From Ptiloglossa arizonensis (lineage: Eukaryota > Arthropoda > Insecta > Hymenoptera > Colletidae), in contig NW_027478767.1 of NCBI RefSeq assembly GCF_051014685.1, positions 186,001 to 250,000 on the forward strand: a stretch of DNA of 64,000 bases, in the 5' to 3' direction. The position numbers and the translations under genes were made by a program. This document shows positions 23,627 through 37,100 of the stretch, in pieces; the first letter of the stretch is position 1; each line of letters begins with the position of its first letter. The notes beneath the pieces were generated by a model. It did not search any database and was not told where the DNA came from. It saw only the letters and a list, made by a program, of their open reading frames with translations.

Positions 23627-24326
23627 AGCATCAGAACTGCGAAAATTTTGAGTTTCTCAAGCGTGTCTTACATCCAAACTGCCATATCTCGCGAATGGAT
23701 TGACCGATCCGCAAAATTTCTGTTGCATCTGAAAGTAGAAACTCGCCCGATTACAACGGTATGCGCACTTTTCCCCTAGGCCGTTCTAGTTATTCGTTTC
23801 GAGCATCAGAACAGCGAAAATTTTGAGTTTCTAAAGCGTTTCTTACATCCAAACTGCCATATCTCGCGAATGGATTGACCGATCCGCAAAATTTCTGTTG
23901 CATCTGAAAGTAGAAACTCGCCCGATTACAACGGTATGCGCACTTTTCCCCTAGGCCGTTCTAGTTATTCGTTTCAAGCATCAGAACTGCGAAAATTTTG
24001 AGTTTCTCAAGCGTGTCTTACATCCAAACTGCCATATCTCGCGAATGGATTGACCGATCCGCAAAATTTCTGTTGCATCTGAAAGTAGAAACTCGCCCGA
24101 TTACAACGGTATGCGCACTTTTCCCCTAGGCCGTTCTAGTTATTCGTTTCAAGCATCAGAACTGCGAAAATTTTGAGTTTCTCAAGCGTGTCTTACATCC
24201 AAACTGCCATATCTCGCGAATGGATTGACCGATCCGCAAAATTTCTGTTGCATCTGAAAGTAGAAACTCGCCCGATTACAACGGTATGCGCACTTTTCCC
24301 CTAGGCCGTTCTAGTTATTCGTTTCG
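23627..24326 (+). repeat. Local expansion of the CAAGCATC / GTGTC monomer
   Basis: Monomers at 23,627, 23,977 and 24,152 are near-identical (preceded by TTTCA instead of TTTCG; GTGTCTTACATCC; GAATGGATTGACCGATCC; ATGCGCAC). A hybrid monomer at 23,802 carries the ACAGCG and TCTAAAGCG alleles. The related block at 30.8 kb has only one such monomer, so this is a small local amplification. Confidence 0.8.
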
Positions 24327-26733
24327 AGCATCAGAACAGCGAAAATTTTGAGTTTCTAAAGCGTTTCTTACATCCAAACGGCCATATCTCGCGAACGGAT
24401 TGACCAATCCGCAAAATTTCTGTTGCATCTGAAAGTAGAAACTCGCCCGATTACAACGGTATGCGTACTTTTCCCCTAGGCCGTCCTAGTCATTCGTTTC
24501 GAGCATCAGAACTGCGAAAATTTTGAGTTTCTCAAGCGTTTCTTATCTCCAAACTGCCATATCTCGCGAACGGATTGATCAATCCGCAAAATTTCTGTTG
24601 CATCTGAAAGTGGAAACTCGCCCGATTACAACGGTATGCGTACTTTTCCCCTAGGCCGTTCTAGTTATTCGTTTCGAGCATCAGAACTGCGAAAATTTTG
24701 AGTTTCTCAAGCGTGTCTTACATCCAAACGGCCATATCTCGCGAACGGATTGACCAATCCGCAAAATTTATGTTGCATCTGAAAGTAGAAACTCGCCCGA
24801 TTACAACGGTATGCGTACTTCTCCCCTAGGCCGTCCTAGTCATTCGTTTCGAGCATCAGAACTGCGAAAATTTTGAGTTTCTCAAGCGTTTCTTATCTCC
24901 AAACTGCCATATCTCGCGAACGGATTGACCAATCCGCAAAATTTCTGTTGCATCTGAAGGTAAAAACTCGCCCGATTACAACGGTTTGCGTACTTTTCCC
25001 CTAGGCCGTTCTAGTTACTCGTTTCGAGCATCAGAACTGCGAAAATTCTGAGTTTCTCAAGCGTTTCTTATCTCCAAACTGCCATATCTCGCGAACGGAT
25101 TGATCAATCCGCAAAATTTCTGTTGCATCTGAAAGTGGAAACTCGCCCGATTACAACGGTAGTTGTAGTTTTCCCCTAGGCCGTTCTAGTTATTCGTTTC
25201 AAGCATCAGAACTGCGAAAATTTTGAGTTTCTCAAGCGTTTCTTACGTCCAAACTGCCATATCTCGCGAACGGATTGACCAATCCGCAAAATTTCTGTTG
25301 CATCTGAAAATAGAAACTCGCCCGATTACAACGGTATGCGTACTTTTCCCCTAGGCCGTTCTAGTTATTCGTTTCGAGCATCAGAACTGCGAAAATTTTG
25401 AGTTTCTCAAGCGTGTCTTACATCCAAACGGCCATATCTCGCGAACGGATTGACCAATCCGCAAAATTTCTGTTGCATCTGAAAATAGAAACTCGCCCGA
25501 TTACAACGGTATGCGCAATTTTCCCCTGGGCCGTTCTAGTTATTCGTTTCGAGCATCAGAACTGCGAAAATTTTGAGTTTCTAAAGCGTTTCTTATCTCC
25601 AAACTGCCATATCTCGCGAACGGGTTGATCAATCCGCAAAATTTCTGTTGCATCTGAAAGTAGAAACTCGCCCGATTACAACGGTCTTCGCACTTTTCCC
25701 CTAGGCCGTTCTAGTTATTCGTTTCGAGAATCAGAACTGCGAAAACTTTGAGTTTCTCAAGCGTTTCTTACATCCAAACTGCCATATTTTGCGAACGGAT
25801 TCACCAATCCGCAAAATGTCTGTAGCATCTGAAAGCAGAAACTCGCCCGATTACAACGGTATTCGCACTTTTCCCCTGGGCCGTTCTAGTTATTCGTTTC
25901 GAGCTTCAGAACTGCGAAAATTTTGAGTTTCTCAAGCGTTTCTTACATTCAAACTGCCATATCTCGCGAACGGATTGACCAATCCGCAAAATTTCTGTTG
26001 CATCTGAAAATAGAAACTCGCCCGATTACAACGGTATGCGTACTTCTCCCCTAGGCCGTCCTAGTCATTCGTTTCGAGCATCAGAACTGCGAAAATTTTG
26101 AGTTTCTCAAGCGTTTCTTACCTCCAAACTGCCATATCTCGCGAACGGATTGACCAATCCGCAAAATTTCTGTTGCATCTGAAAGTAGAAACTCGCCCGA
26201 TTACAACGGTGGGTGTAGTTTTCCCCTAGGCCGTTCCAGTTATTCGTTTCGAGCATCAGAACTGCGAAAATTTTGAGTTTCTCAAGCGTTTCTTACATCC
26301 AAACTGCCATATCTCGCGAATGGATTGACTGATCCGCAAAATTTCTGTTGCATTTGAAAGTAGAAACTCGCCCGATTACAACGGTGTGCGTACTTCTCCC
26401 CTAGGCCGTCCTAGTCATTCGTTTCGAGCATCAGAACTGCGAAAATTTTGAGTTTCTCAAGCGTTTCTTATCTCCAAACTGCCATATCTCGCGAACGGAT
26501 TGACCAATCCGCAAAATTTCTGTTGCATCTGAAAATAGAAACTCGCCCGATTACAACGGTATGCGTACTTTTCCCCTAGGCCGTTCTAGTTATTCGTGTC
26601 GAGCATCAGAACTGCGAAAATTTTGAGTTTCTCAAGCGTTTCTTACCTCCAAACTGCCATATCTCGCGAACGGATTGACCAATCCGCAAAATTTCTGTTG
26701 CATCTGAAAGTAGAAACTCGCCCGATTACAACG
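24100..26733 (+). repeat. 15-monomer block, copy 1 (partner about 30750-33383)
   Basis: About 2.63 kb repeated at exactly 6,650 bp (38 monomers). Private markers at that spacing include GAAAATTCTGAG (25,041 and 31,691), CTTACGTCC (25,242 and 31,892) and GAAAGCAGAAAC (25,831 and 32,481). One difference noticed is AGAACTTCG near 33,086 against AGAACTGCG. The left edge is where the 23.6-24.3 kb expansion stands in one copy only. The right edge is where one copy has GGGTGTAG and the other ATGCGTAC. Confidence 0.92.
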
Positions 26734-27179
26734 GTGGGTGTAGTTTTCCCCTAGGCCGTTCTAGTTATTCGTTTCGAGAATCAGAACTGCGAAAACTTTG
26801 AGTTTCTCAAGCGTTTCTTACATCCAAACTGCCATATTTTGCGAACGGATACGCCAATCCGCAAAATTTCTGTTGCATCTGAAAGTAGAAACTCGCCCGA
26901 TTACAACGGTATGCGTACTTTTCCCCTAGGCCGTTCTAGTTACTCGTTTCGAGCATCAGAACTGCGAAAATTTTGAGTTTCTCAAGCGTTTCTTACATCC
27001 AAACTGCCATATCTCGCGAACGGATTGACCAATCCGCAAAATTTCTGTTGCATTTGAAAGTAGAAACTCGCCCGATTACAACGGTATGCGCACTTTTCCC
27101 CTGGGCCGTTCTAGTTATTCGTTTCGAGCATCAGAACTGCGAAAATTTTGAGTTTCTAAAGCGTTTCTTATCTCCAAAC

Positions 27180-28590
27180 TGCCATATCTCGCGAACGGGT
27201 TGATCAATCCGCAAAATTTCTGTTGCATCTGAAAGTAGAAACTCGCCCGATTACAACGGTGGGTGTAGTTTTCCCCTAGGCCGTTCTAGTTATTCGTTTC
27301 GAGAATCAGAACTGCGAAAACTTTGAGTTTCTCAAGCGTTTCTTACATCCAAACTGCCATATTTTGCGAACGGATACGCCAATCCGCAAAATTTCTGTTG
27401 CATCTGAAAGTAGAAACTCGCCCGATTACAACGGTATGCGTACTTTTCCCCTAGGCCGTTCTAGTTATTCGTTTCGAGCATCAGAACTGCGAAAATTTTG
27501 AGTTTCTCAAGCGTTTCTTATCTCCAAACTGCCGTATCTCGCGAACGGATTGACCAATCCGCAAAATTTCTGTTGCATCTGAAAGTAGAAACTCGCCCGA
27601 TTACAACGGTGTGCGTTCTTCTCCCCTAGGCCGTTCTAGTCATTCGTTTCGAGCATCAGAACTGCGAAAATTTTGAGTTTCTCAAGCGTTTCTTACCTCC
27701 AAACTGCCATATCTCGCGAGCGGATTGACCAATCCGCAAAATTTCTGTTGCATCTGAAAGTAGAGACTCTCTCGATTACAACGGTATGCGCACTTTTCCC
27801 CTGGGCCGTTCTAGTTATTCGTTTCGAGCATCAGAACTGCGAAAATTTTGAGTTTCTAAAGCGTTTCTTATCTCCAAACTGCCATATCTCGCGAACGGGA
27901 TGATCAATCCGCAAAATTTCTGTTGCATCTGAAAGTAGAAACTCGCCCGATTACAACGGTGGGTGTAGTTTTCCCCTAGGCCGTTCTAGTTATTCGTTTC
28001 GAGAATCAGAACTGCGAAAACTTTGAGTTTCTCAAGCGTTTCTTACATCCAAGCTGCCATATTTTGCGAACGGATTCACCAATCCGCAAAATTTCTGTTG
28101 CATCTGAAAGTAGAAACTCGCCCGATTACAACGGTATGCGTACTTTTCCCCTAGGCCGTTCTAGTTATTCGTTTCGAGCATCAGAACTGCGAAAATTTTG
28201 AGTTTCTCAAGCGTTTCTTACCTCCAAACTGCCGTATCTCGCGAACGCATTGACCAATCCGCAAAATTTCTGTTGCATTTGAAAGTAGAAACTCGCCCGA
28301 TTACAACGGTATGCGCACTTTTCCCCTGGGCCGTTCTGGTTATTCGTTTCGAGCTTCAGAACTGCGAAAATGTTGAGTTTCTAAAGCGTTTCTTACATCC
28401 AAACTGCCATATCTCGCGAACGGATTGACCAATCCGCAAAATTTCTGTTGCATCTGAAAGTAGAAACTCGCCCGATTACAACGGTATGCGTTCTTCTCCC
28501 CTAGGCCGTTCTAGTCATTCGTTTCGAGCATCAGAACTGCGAAAATTTTGAGTTTCTCAAGCGTTTCTTACCTCCAAACTGCCATATCTC
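27180..28590 (+). repeat. Eight-monomer block, copy 1 (partner about 51334-52744)
   Basis: Order GGGTTGATC, GGGTGTAG, AGAATCAG subtype, GCGTTCTTCTCC, GCGAGCGG with GAGACTCTCTC, GGGATGATC, AGAATCAG subtype with CAAGCTGCC, GAACGCATTG with AAAATGTTG recurs 24,154 bp downstream, which is 138 monomers plus the known register change. Similar partial orders occur at 8-12 kb. Two monomers here carry CCGTATCTC (27,533 and 28,233) where the partner has CCATATCTC or CCATGTCTC. Confidence 0.82.
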
Positions 28591-30749
28591 GCGAACGGGA
28601 TGATCAATCCGCAAAATTTCTGTTGCATCTGAAAGTAGAAACTCGCCCGATTACAACGGTGGGTGTAGTTTTCCCCTAGGCCGTTCTAGTTATTCGTTTC
28701 GAGAATCAGAACTGCGAAAACTTTGAGTTTCTCAAGCGTTTCTTACATCCAAGCTGCCATATTTTGCGAACGGATTCACCAATCCGCAAAATTTCTGTTG
28801 CAACTGAAAGTAGAAACTCGCCCGATTACAACGGTATGCGTTCTTCTCCCCTAGGCCGTTCTAGTCATTCGTTTCGAGCATCAGAACTGCGAAAATTTTG
28901 AGTTTCTCAAGCGTTTCTTACATCCAAACTGCCATATCTCGCGAACGGATTGACCAATCCACACAATTTCTGTTGCATCTGAAAATAGAAACTCGCCCGA
29001 TTACAACGGTATGCGTACTTTTCCCCTAGGCCGTTCTAGTTATTCGTGTCGAGCATCAGAAATGCGAAAATTTTGAGTTTCTCAAGCGTTTCTTACCTCC
29101 AAACTGCCATATCTCGCGAACGGATTGACCAATCCGCAAAATTTCTGTTGCATCTGAAAGTAGAAACTCGCCCGATTACAACGGTATGCGTACTTTTCCC
29201 GTAGGCCGTTCTAGTTACTCGTTTCGAGCATCAGAACTGCGAAAATTTTGAGTTTCTCAAGCGTTTCTTATCTCCAAACTGCCATATCTCGCGAACGGAT
29301 TGATCAATCCGCAAAACTTCTGTTGCATCTGAAAGTGGAAACTCGCCCGATTACAACGGTAGTTGTAGTTTTCCCCTAGGCCGTTCTAGTTATTCGTTTC
29401 GAGCATCAGAACTGCGAAAATTTTGAGTTTCTCAAGCGTTTCTTACCTCCAAACTGCCATATCTCGCGAACGGATTGACCAATCCGCAAAATTTCTGTTG
29501 CATCTGAAGGTAGAAACTCGCCCGATTACAACAGTGTGCGTACTTTTCCCCTAGGCCCTTCTAGTTACTCGTTTCGAGCATCAGAACTGCGCAAATTTTG
29601 AGTTTCTAAAGCGTTTCTTACCTCCAAACTGGCATATCTCGCGAACGGATTGACCAATCCGCAAAATTTCTGTTGCATCTGAAAAGAGAAACTCGCCCGA
29701 TTACAACGGTATGCGTACTTTTCCCCTAGGCCGTTCTAGTTATTCGTTTCGAGCATCAGAACTGCGAAAATTTTGAGTTTCTCAAGCGTTTCTTATCTCC
29801 AAACTGCCATATCTCGCGAACGGATTTACCAATCCGCAAAATTTCTGTTGCATCTGAAAGTAGAAACTCGCCCGATTACAACGGTATGCGTACTTTTCCC
29901 CTAGGCCGTTCTAGTTATTCGTTTCGAGCATCAGAACTGCGAAAATTTTGAGTTTCTCAAGCGTTTCTTACCTCCAAACTGCCATATCTCGCGAACGCAT
30001 TGACAAATCCGCAAAATTTCTGTTGCATTTGAAAGTAGAAACTCGCCCGATTACAACGGTATGCGCACTTTTCCCCTGGGCCGTTCTGGTTATTCGTTTC
30101 GAGCTTCAGAACTGCGAAAATGTTGAGTTTCTAAAGCGTTTCTTACATCCAAACTGCCATATCTCGCGAACGGATTGACCAATCCGCAAAATTCCTGTTG
30201 CATCTGAAAGTAGAAACTCGCCCGATTACAACGGTATGCGTTCTTCTCCCCTAGGCCGTTCTAGTCATTCGTTTCGAGCATCAGAACTGCGAAAATTTTG
30301 AGTTTCTCAAGCGTTTCTTACCTCCAAACTGCCATATCTCGCGAGCGGATTGACCAATCCGCAAAATTTCTGTTGCATCTGAAAGTAGAGACTCTCTCGA
30401 TTACAGCGGTATGTGTAGTTTTCCACTAGGCCGTTCCAGTTATTCGTTTCGAGCTTCAGAACTGCGAAAATTTTGAGTTTCTCAAGCGTTTCTTACATCC
30501 AAACTGCCATATCTCGCGAACGGATTGACCGATCCGCAAAATTTCTGTTGCATCTGAAAATGGAAACTCGCCCGATTACAACGGTATGCGTTCTTCTCCC
30601 CTAGGCCGTTCTAGTCATTCGTTTCGAGCATCAGAACTGCGAAAATTTTGAGTTTCTCAAGCGTTTCTTACCTCCAAACTGCCATATCTCGCGAGCGGAT
30701 TGACCAATCCGCAAAATTTCTGTTGCATCTGAAAATAGAAACTCGCCCG

Positions 30750-33383
30750 ATTACAACGGTATGCGTACTTTTCCCCTAGGCCGTTCTAGTTATTCGTTTC
30801 AAGCATCAGAACTGCGAAAATTTTGAGTTTCTCAAGCGTGTCTTACATCCAAACTGCCATATCTCGCGAATGGATTGACCGATCCGCAAAATTTCTGTTG
30901 CATCTGAAAGTAGAAACTCGCCCGATTACAACGGTATGCGCACTTTTCCCCTAGGCCGTTCTAGTTATTCGTTTCGAGCATCAGAACAGCGAAAATTTTG
31001 AGTTTCTAAAGCGTTTCTTACATCCAAACGGCCATATCTCGCGAACGGATTGACCAATCCGCAAAATTTCTGTTGCATCTGAAAGTAGAAACTCGCCCGA
31101 TTACAACGGTATGCGTACTTTTCCCCTAGGCCGTCCTAGTCATTCGTTTCGAGCATCAGAACTGCGAAAATTTTGAGTTTCTCAAGCGTTTCTTATCTCC
31201 AAACTGCCATATCTCGCGAACGGATTGATCAATCCGCAAAATTTCTGTTGCATCTGAAAGTGGAAACTCGCCCGATTACAACGGTATGCGTACTTTTCCC
31301 CTAGGCCGTTCTAGTTATTCGTTTCGAGCATCAGAACTGCGAAAATTTTGAGTTTCTCAAGCGTGTCTTACATCCAAACGGCCATATCTCGCGAACGGAT
31401 TGACCAATCCGCAAAATTTATGTTGCATCTGAAAGTAGAAACTCGCCCGATTACAACGGTATGCGTACTTCTCCCCTAGGCCGTCCTAGTCATTCGTTTC
31501 GAGCATCAGAACTGCGAAAATTTTGAGTTTCTCAAGCGTTTCTTATCTCCAAACTGCCATATCTCGCGAACGGATTGACCAATCCGCAAAATTTCTGTTG
31601 CATCTGAAGGTAAAAACTCGCCCGATTACAACGGTTTGCGTACTTTTCCCCTAGGCCGTTCTAGTTACTCGTTTCGAGCATCAGAACTGCGAAAATTCTG
31701 AGTTTCTCAAGCGTTTCTTATCTCCAAACTGCCATATCTCGCGAACGGATTGATCAATCCGCAAAATTTCTGTTGCATCTGAAAGTGGAAACTCGCCCGA
31801 TTACAACGGTAGTTGTAGTTTTCCCCTAGGCCGTTCTAGTTATTCGTTTCAAGCATCAGAACTGCGAAAATTTTGAGTTTCTCAAGCGTTTCTTACGTCC
31901 AAACTGCCATATCTCGCGAACGGATTGACCAATCCGCAAAATTTCTGTTGCATCTGAAAATAGAAACTCGCCCGATTACAACGGTATGCGTACTTTTCCC
32001 CTAGGCCGTTCTAGTTATTCGTTTCGAGCATCAGAACTGCGAAAATTTTGAGTTTCTCAAGCGTGTCTTACATCCAAACGGCCATATCTCGCGAACGGAT
32101 TGACCAATCCGCAAAATTTCTGTTGCATCTGAAAATAGAAACTCGCCCGATTACAACGGTATGCGCAATTTTCCCCTGGGCCGTTCTAGTTATTCGTTTC
32201 GAGCATCAGAACTGCGAAAATTTTGAGTTTCTAAAGCGTTTCTTATCTCCAAACTGCCATATCTCGCGAACGGGTTGATCAATCCGCAAAATTTCTGTTG
32301 CATCTGAAAGTAGAAACTCGCCCGATTACAACGGTCTTCGCACTTTTCCCCTAGGCCGTTCTAGTTATTCGTTTCGAGAATCAGAACTGCGAAAACTTTG
32401 AGTTTCTCAAGCGTTTCTTACATCCAAACTGCCATATTTTGCGAACGGATTCACCAATCCGCAAAATGTCTGTAGCATCTGAAAGCAGAAACTCGCCCGA
32501 TTACAACGGTATTCGCACTTTTCCCCTGGGCCGTTCTAGTTATTCGTTTCGAGCTTCAGAACTGCGAAAATTTTGAGTTTCTCAAGCGTTTCTTACATTC
32601 AAACTGCCATATCTCGCGAACGGATTGACCAATCCGCAAAATTTCTGTTGCATCTGAAAATAGAAACTCGCCCGATTACAACGGTATGCGTACTTCTCCC
32701 CTAGGCCGTCCTAGTCATTCGTTTCGAGCATCAGAACTGCGAAAATTTTGAGTTTCTCAAGCGTTTCTTACCTCCAAACTGCCATATCTCGCGAACGGAT
32801 TGACCAATCCGCAAAATTTCTGTTGCATCTGAAAGTAGAAACTCGCCCGATTACAACGGTGGGTGTAGTTTTCCCCTAGGCCGTTCCAGTTATTCGTTTC
32901 GAGCATCAGAACTGCGAAAATTTTGAGTTTCTCAAGCGTTTCTTACATCCAAACTGCCATATCTCGCGAATGGATTGACTGATCCGCAAAATTTCTGTTG
33001 CATTTGAAAGTAGAAACTCGCCCGATTACAACGGTGTGCGTACTTCTCCCCTAGGCCGTCCTAGTCATTCGTTTCGAGCATCAGAACTTCGAAAATTTTG
33101 AGTTTCTCAAGCGTTTCTTATCTCCAAACTGCCATATCTCGCGAACGGATTGACCAATCCGCAAAATTTCTGTTGCATCTGAAAATAGAAACTCGCCCGA
33201 TTACAACGGTATGCGTACTTTTCCCCTAGGCCGTTCTAGTTATTCGTGTCGAGCATCAGAACTGCGAAAATTTTGAGTTTCTCAAGCGTTTCTTACCTCC
33301 AAACTGCCATATCTCGCGAACGGATTGACCAATCCGCAAAATTTCTGTTGCATCTGAAAGTAGAAACTCGCCCGATTACAACG
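30750..33383 (+). repeat. 15-monomer block, copy 2 (partner about 24100-26733)
   Basis: Same private alleles as its partner, 6,650 bp away, with no register change between them. It ends about 130 bp before the first indel-rich zone. Confidence 0.92.
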
Positions 33384-33509
33384 GTATGCGTACTTTTCCC
33401 CTAGGCTGTTCTAGTTACTCGTTTCGAGCATCAGAACTGCGAAAATTTTGAGTACCTCAAGCGTTTCTTACATCCAAACTGCCATATCTCGCGAACGGGT
33501 TGATCAATC

Positions 33510-34150
33510 CGCAAATTTCTGTTGCATCTGAATGTAGAAACTCGCCCGATTACAACGGTGGGTGTAGTTTTCCCTAGGCCGTTCTAGTTATTCGTATCGA
33601 GAATCAGAACTGCGAAAACTTTGAGTTTCTCAAGGCGTTTCTTACATCCAAACTGCCATATTTTGCGAACGGATACGCAATCGCAAATTTCTGTTGCATC
33701 TGAAAGTAGAAACTCGCCCGATTACAACGGTGTGCGCACTTTTCCCCTAGGCCGTTCCAGTTATTCGTTTCGAGCATCAGAACTGCGAAAATTTTGAGTT
33801 TCTCAAGCGTTCTTACATCCAAACTGCCATATCTCGCGAATGGATTGACTGATCCGCAAAATTTCTGTTGCATTTGAAAGTAGAAACTCGCCCGATTACA
33901 ACGGTGTGCGTACTTCTCCCCTAGGCCCGTCCTGAGTCATTCGTTTCGAGCATCAGAACTGCGAAAATTTTGAGTTTCTCAAGCGTTTCTTATATCCAAA
34001 CTGCCATATCTCGCGAACGGATTGACCAATCCGCAAAATTTCTGTTGCATCTGAAAATAGAAACTCGCCCGATTACAACGGTATGCGTACTTTTCCCCTA
34101 GGCCGTTCTAGTTATTCGTGTCGAGCATCAGAACTGCGAAAATTTGAGTT
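33510..34150 (+). other. Indel-rich zone 1
   Basis: Nine small indels fall within about 640 bp and sum to -4 in register: A lost near 33,513; C lost near 33,573; G gained near 33,635; three bases lost in GGATACGCAATCGCAAATT near 33,678-33,687; T lost near 33,810; C and G gained in GGCCCGTCCTGAGTC near 33,926-33,935; T lost near 34,144. Neighbouring sequence for 20 kb on the left has no net register change. Most events are in homopolymer runs and none is shared with another monomer. They are probably consensus errors; a real decayed junction is possible. Confidence 0.85.
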
Positions 34151-34179
34151 TCTCAAGCGTTTCTTACCTCCAAACTGCC

Positions 34180-37100
34180 ATATCTCGCGAACGGATTGAC
34201 CAATCCGCAAAATTTCTGTTGCATCTGAAAGTAGAAACTCGCCCGATTACAACGGTGGGTGTAGTTTTCCCCTAGGCCGTTCTAGTTATTCGTTTCGAGA
34301 ATCAGAACTGCGAAAACTTTGAGTTTCTCAAGCGTTTCTTACATCCAAACTGCCATATTTTGCGAACGGATACGCCAATCCGCAAAATTTCTGTTGCATC
34401 TGAAAGTAGAAACTCGCCCGATTACAACGGTATGCGTACTTTTCCCCTAGGCCGTTCTAGTTACTCGTTTCGAGCATCAGAACTGCGAAAATTTTGAGTT
34501 TCTCAAGCGTTTCTTACATCCAAACTGCCATATCTCGCGAACGGATTGACCAATCCGCAAAATTTCTGTTGCATTTGAAAGTAGAAACTCGCCCGATTAC
34601 AACGGTATGCGCACTTTTCCCCTGGGCCGTTCTAGTTATTCGTTTCGAGCATCAGAACTGCGAAAATTTTGAGTTTCTAAAGCGTTTCTTATCTCCAAAC
34701 TGCCATATCCCGCGAACGGGTTGATCAATCCGCAAAATTTCTGTTGCATCTGAAAGTAGAAACTCGCCCGATTACAACGGTGGGTGTAGTTTTCCCCTAG
34801 GCCGTTCTAGTTATTCGTTTCGAGAATCAGAACTGCGAAAACTTTGAGTTTCTCAAGCGTTTCTTACATCCAAACTGCCATATTTTGCGAACGGATACGC
34901 CAATCCGCAAAATTTCTGTTGCATCTGAAAGTAGAAACTCGCCCGATTACAACGGTATGCGTACTTTTCCCCTAGGCCGTTCTAGTTATTCGTTTCGAGC
35001 ATCAGAACTGCGAAAATTTTGAGTTTCTCAAGCGTTTCTTATCTCCAAACTGCCATATCTCGCGAACGGATTGACCAATCCGCAAAATTTCTGTTGCATC
35101 TGAAAGTAGAAACTCGCCCGATTACAACGGTATGCGTTCTTCTCCCCTAGGCCGTTCTAGTCATTCGTTTCGAGCATCAGAACTGCGAAAATTTTGAGTT
35201 TCTCAAGCGTTTCTTACATCCAAACTGCCATATCTCGCGAACGGATTGACCAATCCGCAAAATTTCTGTTGCGTCTGAAAATAGAAACTCGCCCGATTAC
35301 AACGGTATGCGTACTTTTCCCCTAGGCCGTTCTAGTTATTCGTTTCGAGCATCAGAACTGCGAAAATTTTGAGTTTCTCAAGCGTGTCATACATCCAAAC
35401 GGCCATATCTCGCGAACGGATTGACCAATCCGCAAAATTTCTGTTGCATCCGAAAATAGAAACTCGCCCGATTACAACGGTATGCGCAATTTTCCACTGG
35501 GCCGTTCTAGTTATTCGTTTCGAGCATCAGAACTGCGAAAATTTTGAGTTTCTAAAGCGTTTCTTACATCGAAACGGCCATATCTCGCGAACGGATTGAC
35601 CAATCCGCAAAATTTCTGTTGCATCTGAAAATAGAAACTCGCCCGATTACAACGGTATGCGCAATTTTCCCCTGGGCCGTTCTAGTTATTCGTTTCGAGC
35701 ATCAGAACTGCGAAAATTTTGAGTTTCTAAAGCGTTTCTTATCTGCAAACTGCCATATCTCGCGAACGGGTTGATCAATCCGCAAAATTTCTGTTGCATC
35801 TGAAAGTAGAAACTCGCCCGATTACAACGGTCTTCGCACTTTTCCCCTAGGCCGTTCTAGTTATTCGTTTCGAGAATCAGAACTGCGAAAACTTTGAGTT
35901 TCTAAAGCGTTTCTTACATCCAAACTGCCATATTTTGCGAACGGATTCACCAATCCGCAAAATTTCTGTAGCATCTGAAAGTAGAAACTCGCCCGATTAC
36001 AACGGTATTCGCACTTTTCCCCTGGGCCGTTCTAGTTATTCGTTTCGAGCTTCAGAACTGCGAAAATTTTGAGTTTCTCAAGCGTTTCTTATCTCCAAAC
36101 TGCCATATCTCGCGAACGGATTGACCAATCCGCAAAATTTCTGTTGCATCTGAAGGTAGAAACTCGCCCGATTACAACGGTTTGCGTACTTTTCCCCTAG
36201 GCCGTTCTAGTTATTCGTTTCGAGCATCAGAACTGCGAAAATTTTGAGTTTCTCAAGCGTTTCTTACCTCCAAACTGCCATATCTCGCGAACGCATTGAC
36301 CAATCCGCAAAATTTCTGTTGCATTTGAAAGTAGAAACTCGCCCGATTACAACGGTATGCGCACTTTTCCCCTGGGCCGTTCTGGTTATTCGTTTCGAGC
36401 TTCAGAACTGCGAAAATGTTGAGTTTCTAAAGCGTTTCTTATATCCAAACTGCCATATCTCGCGAACGGATTGACCAATCCGCAAAATTTCTGTTGCATC
36501 TGAAAGTAGAAACTCGCCCGATTACAACGGTATGCGTTCTTCTCCCCTAGGCCGTTCTAGTCATTCGTTTCGAGCATCAGAACTGCGAAAATTTTGAGTT
36601 TCTCAAGCGTTTCTTACCTCCAAACTGCCATATCTCGCGAGCGGATTGACCAATCCGCAAAATTTCTGTTGCATCTGAAAGTAGAGACTCTCTCGATTAC
36701 AGCGGTATGTGTAGTTTTCCACTAGGCCGTTCCAGTTACTCGTTTCGAGCATCAGAACTGCGAAAATTTTGAGTTTCTCAAGCGTTTCTTATCTCCAAAC
36801 TGCCATATCTCGCGAACGGATTGATCAATCCGCAAAACTTCTGTTGCATCTGCAAGTGGAAACTCGCCCGATTACAACGGTAGTTGTAGTTTTCCCCTAG
36901 GCCGTTCTAGTTACTCGTTTCGAGCATCAGAACTGCGAAAATTTTGAGTTTCTCAAGCGTTTCTTATCTCCAAACTGCCATATCTCGCGAACGGATTGAT
37001 CAATCCGCAAAATTTCTGTTGCATCTGAAAGTGGAAACTCGCCCGATTACAACGGTAGCTGTAGTTTTCCACTAGGCCGTTCTAGTTATTCGTTTCGAGC

